Assembly (NCBI GenBank): GCA_013359265.1
Contig: JABWCD010000004.1
Span: forward strand, 248,001-312,000
Reading direction: 5' to 3'
Length of the DNA stretch: 64,000 nucleotides
Source of the DNA: Candidatus Hydrogenedentota bacterium
Lineage (GTDB): Bacteria; Hydrogenedentota; Hydrogenedentia; Hydrogenedentales; SLHB01
Both the position numbers and the translations under genes were made by a program. This document shows, piece after piece, positions 1 to 9,250 of the stretch (its first letter is position 1; each line of letters opens with the position of its first letter). Below the pieces are notes generated by a model. The model saw only the letters and a program-made list of their open reading frames with translations. It had not been told where the DNA came from and searched no databases.

Positions 1-1663
1 CGTTGTTACCCAGCCAGACGCCCACAACGTAGTGCCGATTGAACACGAAGGCCCATGCGTCGTGGTTACCCGTCGAGGTTCCCGTCTTCCAGCAGATGCG
101 CGGTACGTATCCTCGCGCGCGGACGATGTCGCGCTGAAACTCGTTGGGAAGTTCCTGATCAAGCATGCCGTAGACCGAGAGGCAGGCGCCCTCGGAAATA
201 ACGCGGACCGGCGTAGGGGATGCGCCGGCAACGTCCTGCAACGGACGGTATTCGCCCAGGTTGGCGATCGTGCAGTATGCGGCGGCGAGTTCGTCGAGCC
301 GAATCTCGCAGTTGCCCAGCGTGAGACCCAGCCCGTAATAGTCCGCCGGTTTCACCAGCGTCGTTATCCCGGCATTCTGCAGAAAGCGGTGCAGGTCGTC
401 GTACCCAAGCCGATCAAGAACATTTACGGCGGGCACATTGAGTGAGCGCCGGAGCGCGTAACTGGCCGACACCAACCCGCGGTACTTACCGTCGTAGTTC
501 TCGGGGTTGTACAGTCCGTAATCGAGCGAGTCGTCCAACAACATTTCCGTGGAGTAGAGGACGTTCCGTTCGATTCCGAGCGCGTACGTGAACGGTTTCA
601 GTGCCGAGCCCGGCGAACGCGGCGCGCGGCAGGCGTCGACCTGGCCGCCGCCGGGCGTACCGAAGAAGTCAGCGGAACCGACGCGCGCCAAGATTTGCGC
701 GGTCTCGGCGTCCACCACGATCGCGGCGGCGTTGCTCACGTCGTTATCAAATTGTTTGAGGTATTCCGTTACTTCGTTTTCCATGCGTTCCTGCAACGCA
801 TAAACCAGCGTCGTTTGTGTGGACATGATCGGTTTGGCGGATGACGCAATACGCATGGCAAGGTGGGGGGCAAGCTGCGGGAATTCGTTCCACGCCGCGG
901 TCAGCGCGTCGCCCTTCGCCCGCACGCAATCGTCGTCCGATATGAAACCTTCGGCTGCCATGCGGTCAAGCACGTAGCCACGGCGCGCCTTCGCCGCGTC
1001 AGGATGCTTTAATGGCATGAGTCCAACCGGCGACTTGGGCAGCGCCGCTAACGTCGCCGCTTCCGATAGGGTCAGTTCGCTTGCCGGCTTCCCAAAGTAG
1101 CGGCGCGCGGCCGCTTCGCACCCGACAAGGTTGAGTCCATACGGCGCGCTGTTCAGATACGCGTCGAGGATCGCATCCTTATCCGCGTTGCGTTCGAGAC
1201 GAAGCGATTGCCACGCTTGCGCGAGCTTTCCGAATACGGTCCGGTCCGAATCGTCCGCCAGCTTGACGACCTGCATTGTGATCGTCGAAGCGCCGGAATG
1301 GATGCGCGCGCGAAACACGTTCTGAAGGATCGCACGGGCAATCGCGAACGCATCGACACCGGGATGTTCCCAATAGCGTTGGTCTTCGACCGCAACCGTC
1401 GCTTGGACAATATACGGACTGATTTCGTCGAGCGCGCGGGGAAACCGCCATTGTTGTTCGTCGTTCAGGAAGGCGTAGAGTAATTTGCCGTCGCGGTCAA
1501 GCATCTGCGGCGATGCGCCGGCGTTCAAATAGCGGTTTGTATCCATGGGCCAGAGCAGGCCTGTGACCAACGCAACGCCGGCGGCGCACGCGCCGGCGAT
1601 GAACCAGCGCCTGCGCCGCCAAGCGGCAACTGCGATGCGGACTATCTGGCCGGAAGCATGCAT
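1..1663 (-). CDS. pbpC: Penicillin-binding protein 1C, C-terminus beyond window edge
   Basis: Bifunctional class A PBP that polymerises and cross-links peptidoglycan on the outer face of the inner membrane. I translated about 554 residues from an ATG three bases after the stop of the upstream macroglobulin gene. There is one TM helix near residues 20-38. The transglycosylase motifs VEDQRYWEHPGVD (about 92-104) and GASTITMQ are present. The transpeptidase motifs SALK, SLN and KTGT are all present, the last close to the window edge. The missing part should be the C-terminal PBP1C domain. Pairing with an alpha-2-macroglobulin gene is the classic pbpC/yfhM arrangement; the 3-nt spacing implies translational coupling. 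Confidence 0.95.
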   Translation of the reverse strand, partial: MHASGQIVRIAVAAWRRRRWFIAGACAAGVALVTGLLWPMDTNRYLNAGASPQMLDRDGKLLYAFLNDEQQWRFPRALDEISPYIVQATVAVEDQRYWEHPGVDAFAIARAILQNVFRARIHSGASTITMQVVKLADDSDRTVFGKLAQAWQSLRLERNADKDAILDAYLNSAPYGLNLVGCEAAARRYFGKPASELTLSEAATLAALPKSPVGLMPLKHPDAAKARRGYVLDRMAAEGFISDDDCVRAKGDALTAAWNEFPQLAPHLAMRIASSAKPIMSTQTTLVYALQERMENEVTEYLKQFDNDVSNAAAIVVDAETAQILARVGSADFFGTPGGGQVDACRAPRSPGSALKPFTYALGIERNVLYSTEMLLDDSLDYGLYNPENYDGKYRGLVSASYALRRSLNVPAVNVLDRLGYDDLHRFLQNAGITTLVKPADYYGLGLTLGNCEIRLDELAAAYCTIANLGEYRPLQDVAGASPTPVRVISEGACLSVYGMLDQELPNEFQRDIVRARGYVPRICWKTGTSTGNHDAWAFVFNRHYVVGVWLGNN

Positions 1664-1666
1664 GAA

Positions 1667-4600
1667 TTACTGCGCAACCACATCGATTTCGCCCGGTACG
1701 CCGCGCCCGCGGACCGATGCGTCGTACATGCCTTCGCCCGTCACGGCCGGATATTGGTAATGGCCCGGCGTGACCGCACGAACTATGTAGTAGAGGTTGT
1801 GTTTGCCCGTGTCGATCGAGTCGAACGCAGCAACAAGCCGGTCGTCGCGCACTTCAAGGTATGTTGGCGTAATTCGGTTCTTGAACGCGTCCGACGGAAT
1901 CGCGTCGGCGTCGAGCCGCGGATTCTGAATCTCGAACCCGGCGGGGATGAGATCGGCGATAACGACGTTTTTCGCGGGGCGATCGCAATTCAGTTCGATG
2001 CCGATAACGAAACTGTCCGCCTGCCCGAACGACGTCCCGGCATGCGGCTCGCCCTTTTCGTTGTAGACTGTGCGAGTCAGGGCGATGCCTTGGCTGATTG
2101 GCGTGGTGTCCGGCTGCTCCGGCACGCCGCGCGTCGTCGCGCTGACGTAGATCGCCGTCCGGCCTGAATTGGTGATGACGAACTGCCCGCCAGGTCCGTT
2201 GTGTTCGCCCGAGAAAGACTCTTTGCCTTTGATCTCGCTCTTGCCTTTCGGTCCCTCGATCGTCGCCTTGGCCGTATCGACGTTCTGCGCGATCTCGCTG
2301 AGATACGTGATCAGCGATGCGCAGATGAACGCTGTCTCCTGTGTCGTGCCGTAGCGGTTGGCCGTGATATATGCCGTGAGCTTGCCGGCCAACTCGGACA
2401 TCTGCTTCGCGTCTCCTTTCATCTGCTGCAACGCGAGCAGCTCGACGGCGTCGTTCCGGATTTCCGAGTTCAGCGTGCCGTCCGGTTCGGTCACGACGTA
2501 GGGGACCGACGGCGTGTTGGACATGTACAGGCTCACCCGGTCGGGATTCTCACCGTTGATCGCCAGCGCCGCCGCGAGCATGAACCGCGCCGAGCGCGGG
2601 AGCTTCACCGAATCAAAGCGCTGTATTTGCTTCAGCGCCTCGTTGTCGCCACCGAGCGCGAGGACGTACACCGCATACGCGCGTTTGTAAAGCGACGACT
2701 CGGAACTGTCGGACCAGTCGCGCGATATTTTTCGCACGTAGTTCTGAAGGTCCTCCATGTTCTTCTCCTGCAACGCGATTTGACGGTCGTTCTTCACCAA
2801 CGTGAGGAAGTGCAGCGCATACACGGAACCGTAGTCGTAAGGCGATTCCGCGCCGGGCCAGAACCCGAGACCGCCGGAATCCGTCTGCATCGAAAACAAT
2901 CGATTGATGCCGGACTGGATGAATCCGTCGAGGTTTTCACCCTTGTCCAGTTGCATGGCGGCGAGTTCCGAATTCTGTTTAAGCAAATACATGGGGAACA
3001 GACGAGAGGTGGTCTGCTCTACGCAGCCGTAGGGGTAGGAGACCACGTGCTTCAGCGCGTCGAACACGCGCAGCACCGGGTTTGCACCCGCGACGATCGA
3101 GACCTCCGTACGCTTGTCCTCGAGGAACTTTGAGTTCTTCACAGTCGTGGATTCGCCGGGATTCAGCACGATCAATTGGTGGTCCGACTGGAATACCGCC
3201 GGCGCGCGCACGGGAATCGGGGCGCGTTGTTCGAGCTTCTCGGCGTCCGCGCCCGACGCGTCACGGAACGTCACGAACCATTGAATCGCCGCCTGGCCTA
3301 CGGCCTGCGCCGCGACAAAGTCCACGAGGGCATGCGCCTCGCCTTTCGCCGGGACGTCGACTTCCTGCGACCCGGAGTTCACCTCGATAGTGCCTTCGAC
3401 TGTCCAACTCACAATTGCCTTCGCGGGCGAATCGGTGTTGTTATGCAGCGTGGCACGGCAGGTCGCCTTATCGCCCGGCAACAGGAAACGGGGCATGCTC
3501 GTACGTAACGTATACGGACGCCGTACGTAAACAAATCCAGTCTGCGCACCGGTCGCCCGTGGAGACGCGGCAATGGCGACGAGCCGCAATTGGCCGCTGT
3601 ACTCTGGTACTTTCATGTTGACGGTCGCTTGTCCGTTTGCGTCTGTTTGCACGACGCCAGACCACAGCGAAACCGGTTTGATCCAGTTCTCGTCAATCGC
3701 TGCGGCGCGTTTCGCCAACAGCGCTTCAAGGTCGCCGCCGATCCGGGTCTTGTCGAAATCGTACGCGACCTTGTCGTAGTAGTGCGTGCGGCGGTAGTCC
3801 GGCCGGCGCACGCGCGACAGATACGAAAGCGGATCGGGGCTTTCGTAACCGGTAATGGCGTGAATGCCTTCGTCGACAGCGGCGAGTGTGAGTTCGACCG
3901 ACTGCGGCGCGCCCGTAGCGTCGCGCGTTTCTACAACGAACTGCGCGTCGGACAGCGGACGAATCTCTTCCGGCAATCCCGGGAAGGACACCGCGATGCT
4001 GCGCGCGGGGTCTTCGATTTTCACGGGAGCAAGCGCGAGACTGGAGAACGGATAGACCTGATCTTGCCCTTCCTTAATCGCGTGGACGACAGTCGCTTCA
4101 ATCCAGATGTTCGGATACTGATCGGTGGATACGGGGAATGACGCGTTGCCAACGCCGTTGACGATGTCCACCACTTGCGCCTGCTGTAGTTCCTGTCCTT
4201 GCAGGACAACAAATGATTTGCCGTCGAACGGCGCTTCAATGCGCACCGTGGCCTGTTCGCCCACGACATACTTCGGCTTGTCGAGGGTGAGCTTGATGAG
4301 GCTTGGCCGCGCGGCATTCACGAGATGGGGCTGCCCGCCGTAGGAGTAAAACGACAGGGTACTGAATTGCGGCGTCTTGTCCGAGTGCACGCGCACGCGG
4401 AAATAACCGTAGCCCTTCACGTCAAAGGTAGTCGCGCCCGCGCCGTTATTCAGAGCGACGTCACGCGTCTCCATCGGCTCGAAGGATTCGGACCAGTTGG
4501 GTTCGTGGTAGTCGTAGTATCGGCGTACGTAGTAGTTCCAGACCTGTTTTTCCAGCGTGACCTTCACGCTCGAAAGTGCAGCGGGCGTCTCGTCGGGGTT

Positions 4601-7525
4601 AATCGCCGCAACGTTGACCAACACACCCTGTCCGCTATCCGCTGGAGCGAGGCCAACACCTAACGAAATGGGAGCGGGCAGCACGGTGATCTCTTTCGTG
4701 TCCGCGACGGCGCGCCCTCCAAGTTCGTAGACACGCCCGATGATGAGCGCGCTGAGCGGATAGGTCACATCAGGCGGCGCGGCGTAGGAGAACGGAAACT
4801 CGGCGTTGCCCGCTCCATCCGTCTGCACTTCGTCCGTGGTAACTGTCTCGCTCTTGTAGGGCGTGTCGTTTCCGAACGTGTAGGTCTTCCACTGCTCGGG
4901 ACGGTACGCCGCGGGGCGCAGGACGATCTTCGCGTCGGCCCTGCGATCGGCCGCTGCCGCGCCGAAAAGGTGCTGCGCGTTCAACTTTATGGCGTACTTC
5001 TCGCCGGATAGCCAGACCGCTTCCGCAACGGTTAGTGCGGCCTTCATCGTATTAGGGACGAACTCCTCCAACTTGAAGGAATAAGTCCCAATCGGCTTCT
5101 TTGACCCCGGGACGTTGAGGTTCACGGTGTACTCGCCGGTGGGGTATTCCTTTTCGGTCGTCAAATCGAGGCCGCCCGTCCCCGCCGCGGACAGCGTTGT
5201 TGGACCGCTAGTGAGTTCCTCGCCGTTCGGATTGTCGATCGAGTACGTTAACGGAACGTTCGCGAGCGCGTCGCCGTAATTGCTGCGTACAAGCCAGCGC
5301 AGGTAGACGGGTTCGCCCGGCCGGTACAGTTCGCGGTCGGCGTATAAGAATGCGTCATACGCCTTTCGGTCGAACTTTGGCATGTCTGGCGAAATCTCGC
5401 GCGTGTCGTCATTGCGGGGTTCAAGATGGAGGAAGGTCGCATCATCGCCGGCCTCCACGACCACAACGCTCGGCAGTCCAAGGCGTGTCTCAAAGGGACC
5501 CAGCTTCGCGACGCCGCGTTCGTCGGTGCTTCCCGTCGCCAAGACCTGGTTTTTGGCAGACCAGATGGTGACCTTCGCCGCGGCTTTCGGTTCGAGTGTG
5601 TAAAGGTCGTGAGCGAAAACGAGCAGCTCGTTGTCGAGCCAGTGCGCGAGCAGGCCGATATTCGTGAACAGGATAAGCTTGGTAGCGGACGGGTACTCGC
5701 TTTCGGGCGAGGCGGAGTCCTCGTCCGCGGCGCCGCCTTCTTCGTCGTAGTACTCCTCGTCCTCGCCTTCAGAGGTTTTGTCGTATGCCGCAAGGCAAAA
5801 GACGCCCCGTTTGCCTTCCGGGATGGTTGTGTCGAGCGTTAGCGGGGTACTGACAAGGCGGTCCGCCTGAAGCTTCACGTCCAGGTCCTGATCCGTGATG
5901 TATTCGCTCCAGGCGCGCAGAAACTGGGTCCACGGTTCTCCGTTCTCCATGTCACCTACCGCCACCGCGATGTTGGATGGGAACATGCGAAAGAGACGGA
6001 GCTTCACCTTCGAGGCGTTGCGGGTTTCAAGCGGCAGGCCGATGCCGTCGCGGCGGGGGAAGTAGTACTTGCCTTTTTGTCCGAAACCGATGTATCGAGG
6101 GACCGTGTCGGCAGTCACTGAGTACTCGACGTCATCGGCGGTCTTGGCGCCGGCGCCAATGGTCATCCCCTTGGAAAAGTTGAGGCGGTAGCTCTTTCCC
6201 GAATCCCAATCGCCGAATATCTTCGCGCGGCGCGCGTTGTAACCAAGTTCGACCCGCACGTTCTCGACCTTCGGCTCGATCTTCAGGTGTTCCTTCATGC
6301 TGACTACGTTGATGGGTATGTTGAAACCGAGGCTCAGCGCAAGGCCGTCGCGGTCGGCGTAGTCCCAATAATCATCGGCAATCGACAATTCCCGGTCGAC
6401 TTGAAGCGCCCGCGCCGGCAACGTCTTGGTGAAGGTCTCGCGAAGGGTGGCGTGCTCCAAACCTTCGAGGCCCGGCGAAATTTCGAGCGTGATGTCTGAG
6501 CGGGTCTCATCTGTGATGCTCACTCGCACATCGGGCTCAGTCGTTTGGCCGTCTGACACAATCTCGAAACTGATCGGCGCCCCGGCCTCGTCCTTAATCG
6601 AAAGATGCTCTTTGAGCGTCTCCGCGTCGATGGCCTTCGAGAATCGGAATCGAACCCGCGGGGCCTCCCCGTCCGGTTCGAGGAGCTTGGCGGATGTCAC
6701 CAGCAAGTCAGCAAAGGACGGGTACTCCGCGATAAACTCGTTGGCAAGCTGGAACGCGCCGGTGGAATCCGTCAGACCAGTACCCACGGTTATGTGGACC
6801 GGGAGCTTGATTCCAGTCGGGATGACAAGGCGAAGGATATCCGGTTGGCTGCCGGGTTCGACAGTCACTGCGACTGGCGCTCCGTCCGCATCGGTCACGG
6901 TCATGTTCTGTTGGAGGGCCTCGGGAGCGACGGACGTGGGGAAGAGCACCCCTATCACCTCGCGTTCGGCGGACTGTTCGAGCTGCCAGATTCGGCGCAC
7001 TTCGAACGTGAATGGGGCAAAGTTTAAAGTGCGCGCTTCTGTTCCAAGCGTATTTCCTGTTGTTGATTTAATGTCATCGTTCAAGGTAAGGGTCAGCGGG
7101 GCCGTCGGCGAGAATTTGTCCGACGCGATGTCTATGTAATTGCGCCCAATCGTATACGTCCCTACGAACGGAGGGTCCATCGTGAATGGCGGCGTAGCTT
7201 CCGGCTTGTCTTGGCCCTCCACCTTGATGTCCTGGTCGAAGAAGACTGTGATCCGACCTTTCAATGCGTCGCCCGGCAAAGGCACGGTTCCAACTACCGA
7301 CAACGGTCTTATGTCCTCCACCGGTTCCGCCTCGGTCGGCTCGGCATCCGGGGAGGGGGCGTCGCCTTCCTGGGTGGCCGGAAGCGCCGCGGACTCGCTC
7401 GGCGGCGTTTGGTCCGACGGAGAGCCGCACCCCTGAACGAAGGTTTGCGCGACCGCGAGCAAGGCTATTAGCGTCGCTGCGAGAACACGGGACGGGAGCA
7501 GGCGGGAGGCGGAAGCGGACGTCAT
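1667..7525 (-). CDS. Alpha-2-macroglobulin family lipoprotein with thioester motif
   Basis: Bacterial alpha-2-macroglobulin of 1952 residues, thought to trap foreign proteases in the periplasm. The N-terminus is a lipoprotein-type signal with Cys33 after a short hydrophobic stretch (VQGC, an imperfect lipobox). Macroglobulin-type beta domains fill the first two thirds. The reactive thioester signature CVEQ is intact at residue 1501, so this is the trapping type and not the thioester-less kind. An acidic low-complexity patch rich in E, D and Y lies near residues 580-605. pbpC follows after 3 nt in the same transcript. In proteobacteria this pair is proposed to couple protease defence to cell-wall repair; extending that here is inference. 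Confidence 0.93.
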   Translation of the reverse strand: MTSASASRLLPSRVLAATLIALLAVAQTFVQGCGSPSDQTPPSESAALPATQEGDAPSPDAEPTEAEPVEDIRPLSVVGTVPLPGDALKGRITVFFDQDIKVEGQDKPEATPPFTMDPPFVGTYTIGRNYIDIASDKFSPTAPLTLTLNDDIKSTTGNTLGTEARTLNFAPFTFEVRRIWQLEQSAEREVIGVLFPTSVAPEALQQNMTVTDADGAPVAVTVEPGSQPDILRLVIPTGIKLPVHITVGTGLTDSTGAFQLANEFIAEYPSFADLLVTSAKLLEPDGEAPRVRFRFSKAIDAETLKEHLSIKDEAGAPISFEIVSDGQTTEPDVRVSITDETRSDITLEISPGLEGLEHATLRETFTKTLPARALQVDRELSIADDYWDYADRDGLALSLGFNIPINVVSMKEHLKIEPKVENVRVELGYNARRAKIFGDWDSGKSYRLNFSKGMTIGAGAKTADDVEYSVTADTVPRYIGFGQKGKYYFPRRDGIGLPLETRNASKVKLRLFRMFPSNIAVAVGDMENGEPWTQFLRAWSEYITDQDLDVKLQADRLVSTPLTLDTTIPEGKRGVFCLAAYDKTSEGEDEEYYDEEGGAADEDSASPESEYPSATKLILFTNIGLLAHWLDNELLVFAHDLYTLEPKAAAKVTIWSAKNQVLATGSTDERGVAKLGPFETRLGLPSVVVVEAGDDATFLHLEPRNDDTREISPDMPKFDRKAYDAFLYADRELYRPGEPVYLRWLVRSNYGDALANVPLTYSIDNPNGEELTSGPTTLSAAGTGGLDLTTEKEYPTGEYTVNLNVPGSKKPIGTYSFKLEEFVPNTMKAALTVAEAVWLSGEKYAIKLNAQHLFGAAAADRRADAKIVLRPAAYRPEQWKTYTFGNDTPYKSETVTTDEVQTDGAGNAEFPFSYAAPPDVTYPLSALIIGRVYELGGRAVADTKEITVLPAPISLGVGLAPADSGQGVLVNVAAINPDETPAALSSVKVTLEKQVWNYYVRRYYDYHEPNWSESFEPMETRDVALNNGAGATTFDVKGYGYFRVRVHSDKTPQFSTLSFYSYGGQPHLVNAARPSLIKLTLDKPKYVVGEQATVRIEAPFDGKSFVVLQGQELQQAQVVDIVNGVGNASFPVSTDQYPNIWIEATVVHAIKEGQDQVYPFSSLALAPVKIEDPARSIAVSFPGLPEEIRPLSDAQFVVETRDATGAPQSVELTLAAVDEGIHAITGYESPDPLSYLSRVRRPDYRRTHYYDKVAYDFDKTRIGGDLEALLAKRAAAIDENWIKPVSLWSGVVQTDANGQATVNMKVPEYSGQLRLVAIAASPRATGAQTGFVYVRRPYTLRTSMPRFLLPGDKATCRATLHNNTDSPAKAIVSWTVEGTIEVNSGSQEVDVPAKGEAHALVDFVAAQAVGQAAIQWFVTFRDASGADAEKLEQRAPIPVRAPAVFQSDHQLIVLNPGESTTVKNSKFLEDKRTEVSIVAGANPVLRVFDALKHVVSYPYGCVEQTTSRLFPMYLLKQNSELAAMQLDKGENLDGFIQSGINRLFSMQTDSGGLGFWPGAESPYDYGSVYALHFLTLVKNDRQIALQEKNMEDLQNYVRKISRDWSDSSESSLYKRAYAVYVLALGGDNEALKQIQRFDSVKLPRSARFMLAAALAINGENPDRVSLYMSNTPSVPYVVTEPDGTLNSEIRNDAVELLALQQMKGDAKQMSELAGKLTAYITANRYGTTQETAFICASLITYLSEIAQNVDTAKATIEGPKGKSEIKGKESFSGEHNGPGGQFVITNSGRTAIYVSATTRGVPEQPDTTPISQGIALTRTVYNEKGEPHAGTSFGQADSFVIGIELNCDRPAKNVVIADLIPAGFEIQNPRLDADAIPSDAFKNRITPTYLEVRDDRLVAAFDSIDTGKHNLYYIVRAVTPGHYQYPAVTGEGMYDASVRGRGVPGEIDVVAQ

Positions 7526-7824
7526 GGCGAGACACCTTGGTACTGCCGCGGAGTAGCAGTGATGGTTGGACGGGTTCGTTCGGGCGAGGCCCCATCTCCC
7601 CCGCAGAGCGAGGGGCCGTTAACGATTCAAATTATACCAAGTCCGCGAGGCAATTCGAGGACAATCGATCTATCATCGGCGCGCTCGGAAAAGTTGCATA
7701 AGCTCTTACGCGGCATACGACGCATACTACCGCGGAACTTCGCCGGCGTTGCACGCCAATGAACACGGAAATGGGTTACCATGTCCTCCAGACGCGGCGA
7801 GTGCCGGTCCGGAGGAGGTGCGAA
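7526..7824. other. Divergent intergenic region
   Basis: About 300 bases between the divergently transcribed macroglobulin and zinc-ribbon genes, so it should hold both promoters. A GGCCCC/GGGGCC hairpin lies near 7590-7620. I could not assign convincing -35/-10 boxes and see no small gene. Confidence 0.5.
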
Positions 7825-8208
7825 ATGTTTTGTCCAGGCTGCGGAGCTGAATTTGACCCGGGGGTGACGATGTGCGGGGAGTGCCAGGTTGAGTTGGTCG
7901 AAGAGCAGCCCGACATGGAACCGCATTTCCAGGATTCCGTCTGTGTGTTTGAAACCGATGACAAAGGGGAAATCGCCCTTGCCGAGTCGCTATTGCAGGG
8001 TGCAGACATCCCCTATGTCGTGCAGAACGCCATGGGACAAAACATACTTGGCTTGTATTCGCGCGCGAGCATGATGGCGTTCATCGAAGTGAAACCGGAG
8101 CACGCCGAGGCGGCGGCGGAACTATTGGCCGACTTGAACGAAGGCGTCGACAGCGATGTGCTGGACGAGGTCTACGAGGATGACGACGAAGACGGAGAAA
8201 CTTCGTAG
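7825..8208 (+). CDS. Zinc-ribbon plus DUF2007 protein
   Basis: 127-residue cytoplasmic protein. The first 20 residues carry two CxxC knuckles (CPGC and CGEC), a small zinc ribbon. Residues about 40-110 resemble the DUF2007 fold: an ABC-type 'value of E...L...gI' pattern followed by a V/I-rich strand. The tail is very acidic (EDDDEDGE). I chose the ATG at 7825 because GGAGGAGG lies just upstream; a longer reading from 7759 has no ribosome site. It converges with mtfA without a gap. DUF2007 is called a putative signal-transducing domain, but its function is unknown. Confidence 0.8.
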   Translation: MFCPGCGAEFDPGVTMCGECQVELVEEQPDMEPHFQDSVCVFETDDKGEIALAESLLQGADIPYVVQNAMGQNILGLYSRASMMAFIEVKPEHAEAAAELLADLNEGVDSDVLDEVYEDDDEDGETS

Positions 8209-8988
8209 TCAGACCTTCGGCAGTAACGCCGCCGGGTCTTGCCGGTAATACTCGCGCAATACCCCGTACACGTCCGCGTGTTTTCGCTGCAGCGTGTGCG
8301 GACGCATAAAAAATGTCTCGGTGAGCACCGCGAAGAATTCCGCGGGATGCGTCGCGCCGTATTCGTCGATGAACGTCAACCGGTTGCGCTCGATGTCTTT
8401 CCACAACGCTTCGTATGCGCCACCCATAACCCGCACCCAGTCGTCGTAGGCCTCGTCGTCATCGAGATCGGGCACTCCGTTGGTGATGCCATCTTCGAGG
8501 TCGAGTTGGTGGGCGAATTCGTGCAACGCCACATTCTGTGTGCTGCCTTGGCCCTTTGCCGATTGCATAATGGGCTTCCACGCGAGCACGATCGCCCCGG
8601 TATCCCACGACTCCCCAATGCGAACGTCTTCATCGTCCATTACGTCCATATCGTCCCCAAACTCCACGAATTCCTGTCGCGCAACGAACGCGTCGGGATA
8701 CACCAGAATTGACGAAAGGCGCGGGTAGTACGCCGCGTCGCGATGCAACAGCAGTATCGACGCATAGCCGGCGATGGTGACCTTTACTTCGTCCGTAATT
8801 GTGAGGCCGCCGCAGCCTTCGAAGTTCTTCTCCCCAATCAAGACATGGATGTGCCCGCGCAATTCCGCTTGATCCTCGGGCGGCAAGAAGCCGTAGTACG
8901 GCACATTGTCACGCAGCGCCGCTTCCCACGCCTCCGGAAACGCGCGCGCCCTTACCTTCTCCCGGCGGCGCGCCTTACTCCAGAACAT
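8209..8988 (-). CDS. mtfA: MtfA-family zinc metallopeptidase
   Basis: 259 residues, the usual length for MtfA (DUF980), a gluzincin-like aminopeptidase that in E. coli binds the glucose repressor Mlc. The zinc motif HEFAH is at about residue 154, followed by the family stretch QLDLEDG and a downstream E in the helix around DEYGA. It ends directly against the convergent zinc-ribbon gene and lies 12 nt after a DUF2007 gene. I see no mlc gene here, so the regulatory partner is unknown. Confidence 0.9.
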   Translation of the reverse strand: MFWSKARRREKVRARAFPEAWEAALRDNVPYYGFLPPEDQAELRGHIHVLIGEKNFEGCGGLTITDEVKVTIAGYASILLLHRDAAYYPRLSSILVYPDAFVARQEFVEFGDDMDVMDDEDVRIGESWDTGAIVLAWKPIMQSAKGQGSTQNVALHEFAHQLDLEDGITNGVPDLDDDEAYDDWVRVMGGAYEALWKDIERNRLTFIDEYGATHPAEFFAVLTETFFMRPHTLQRKHADVYGVLREYYRQDPAALLPKV

Positions 8989-9000
8989 TTCTCACCAAGC

Positions 9001-9219
9001 TTACCCCTCGATCTCGTCGAGAACTCTTCGCGCCTTCTCCGCCTGATCGTGCGGCACGCGGACCCGCACACCTTGGGTCGCGACGATTCCGCCATCGTTG
9101 GATAACGCAGCCAAGTCATCGGTAAGAATTGCCTGAATTCCCTCCGATTCAAGACGTCCCCGGACGAGCTCAGCGAGCATCAAGTCCATGTAGGTTCCTA
9201 TCGTGACCGTAGCGTTCAT
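9001..9219 (-). CDS. DUF2007 domain protein
   Basis: 72 residues covering essentially only a DUF2007 domain (start MNATVTIGTYM, end RRVLDEIEG). The ATG at 9219 begins the conserved part; upstream in-frame codons look like unrelated sequence. It lies between the aldo/keto reductase and mtfA genes, probably one minus-strand transcript. Another DUF2007 protein is encoded on the far side of mtfA, so the domain occurs twice within 1.5 kb. Function unknown. Confidence 0.8.
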   Translation of the reverse strand: MNATVTIGTYMDLMLAELVRGRLESEGIQAILTDDLAALSNDGGIVATQGVRVRVPHDQAEKARRVLDEIEG

Positions 9220-9250
9220 GAGGTAGACTCCATTGCTCAAGCGACGAACT

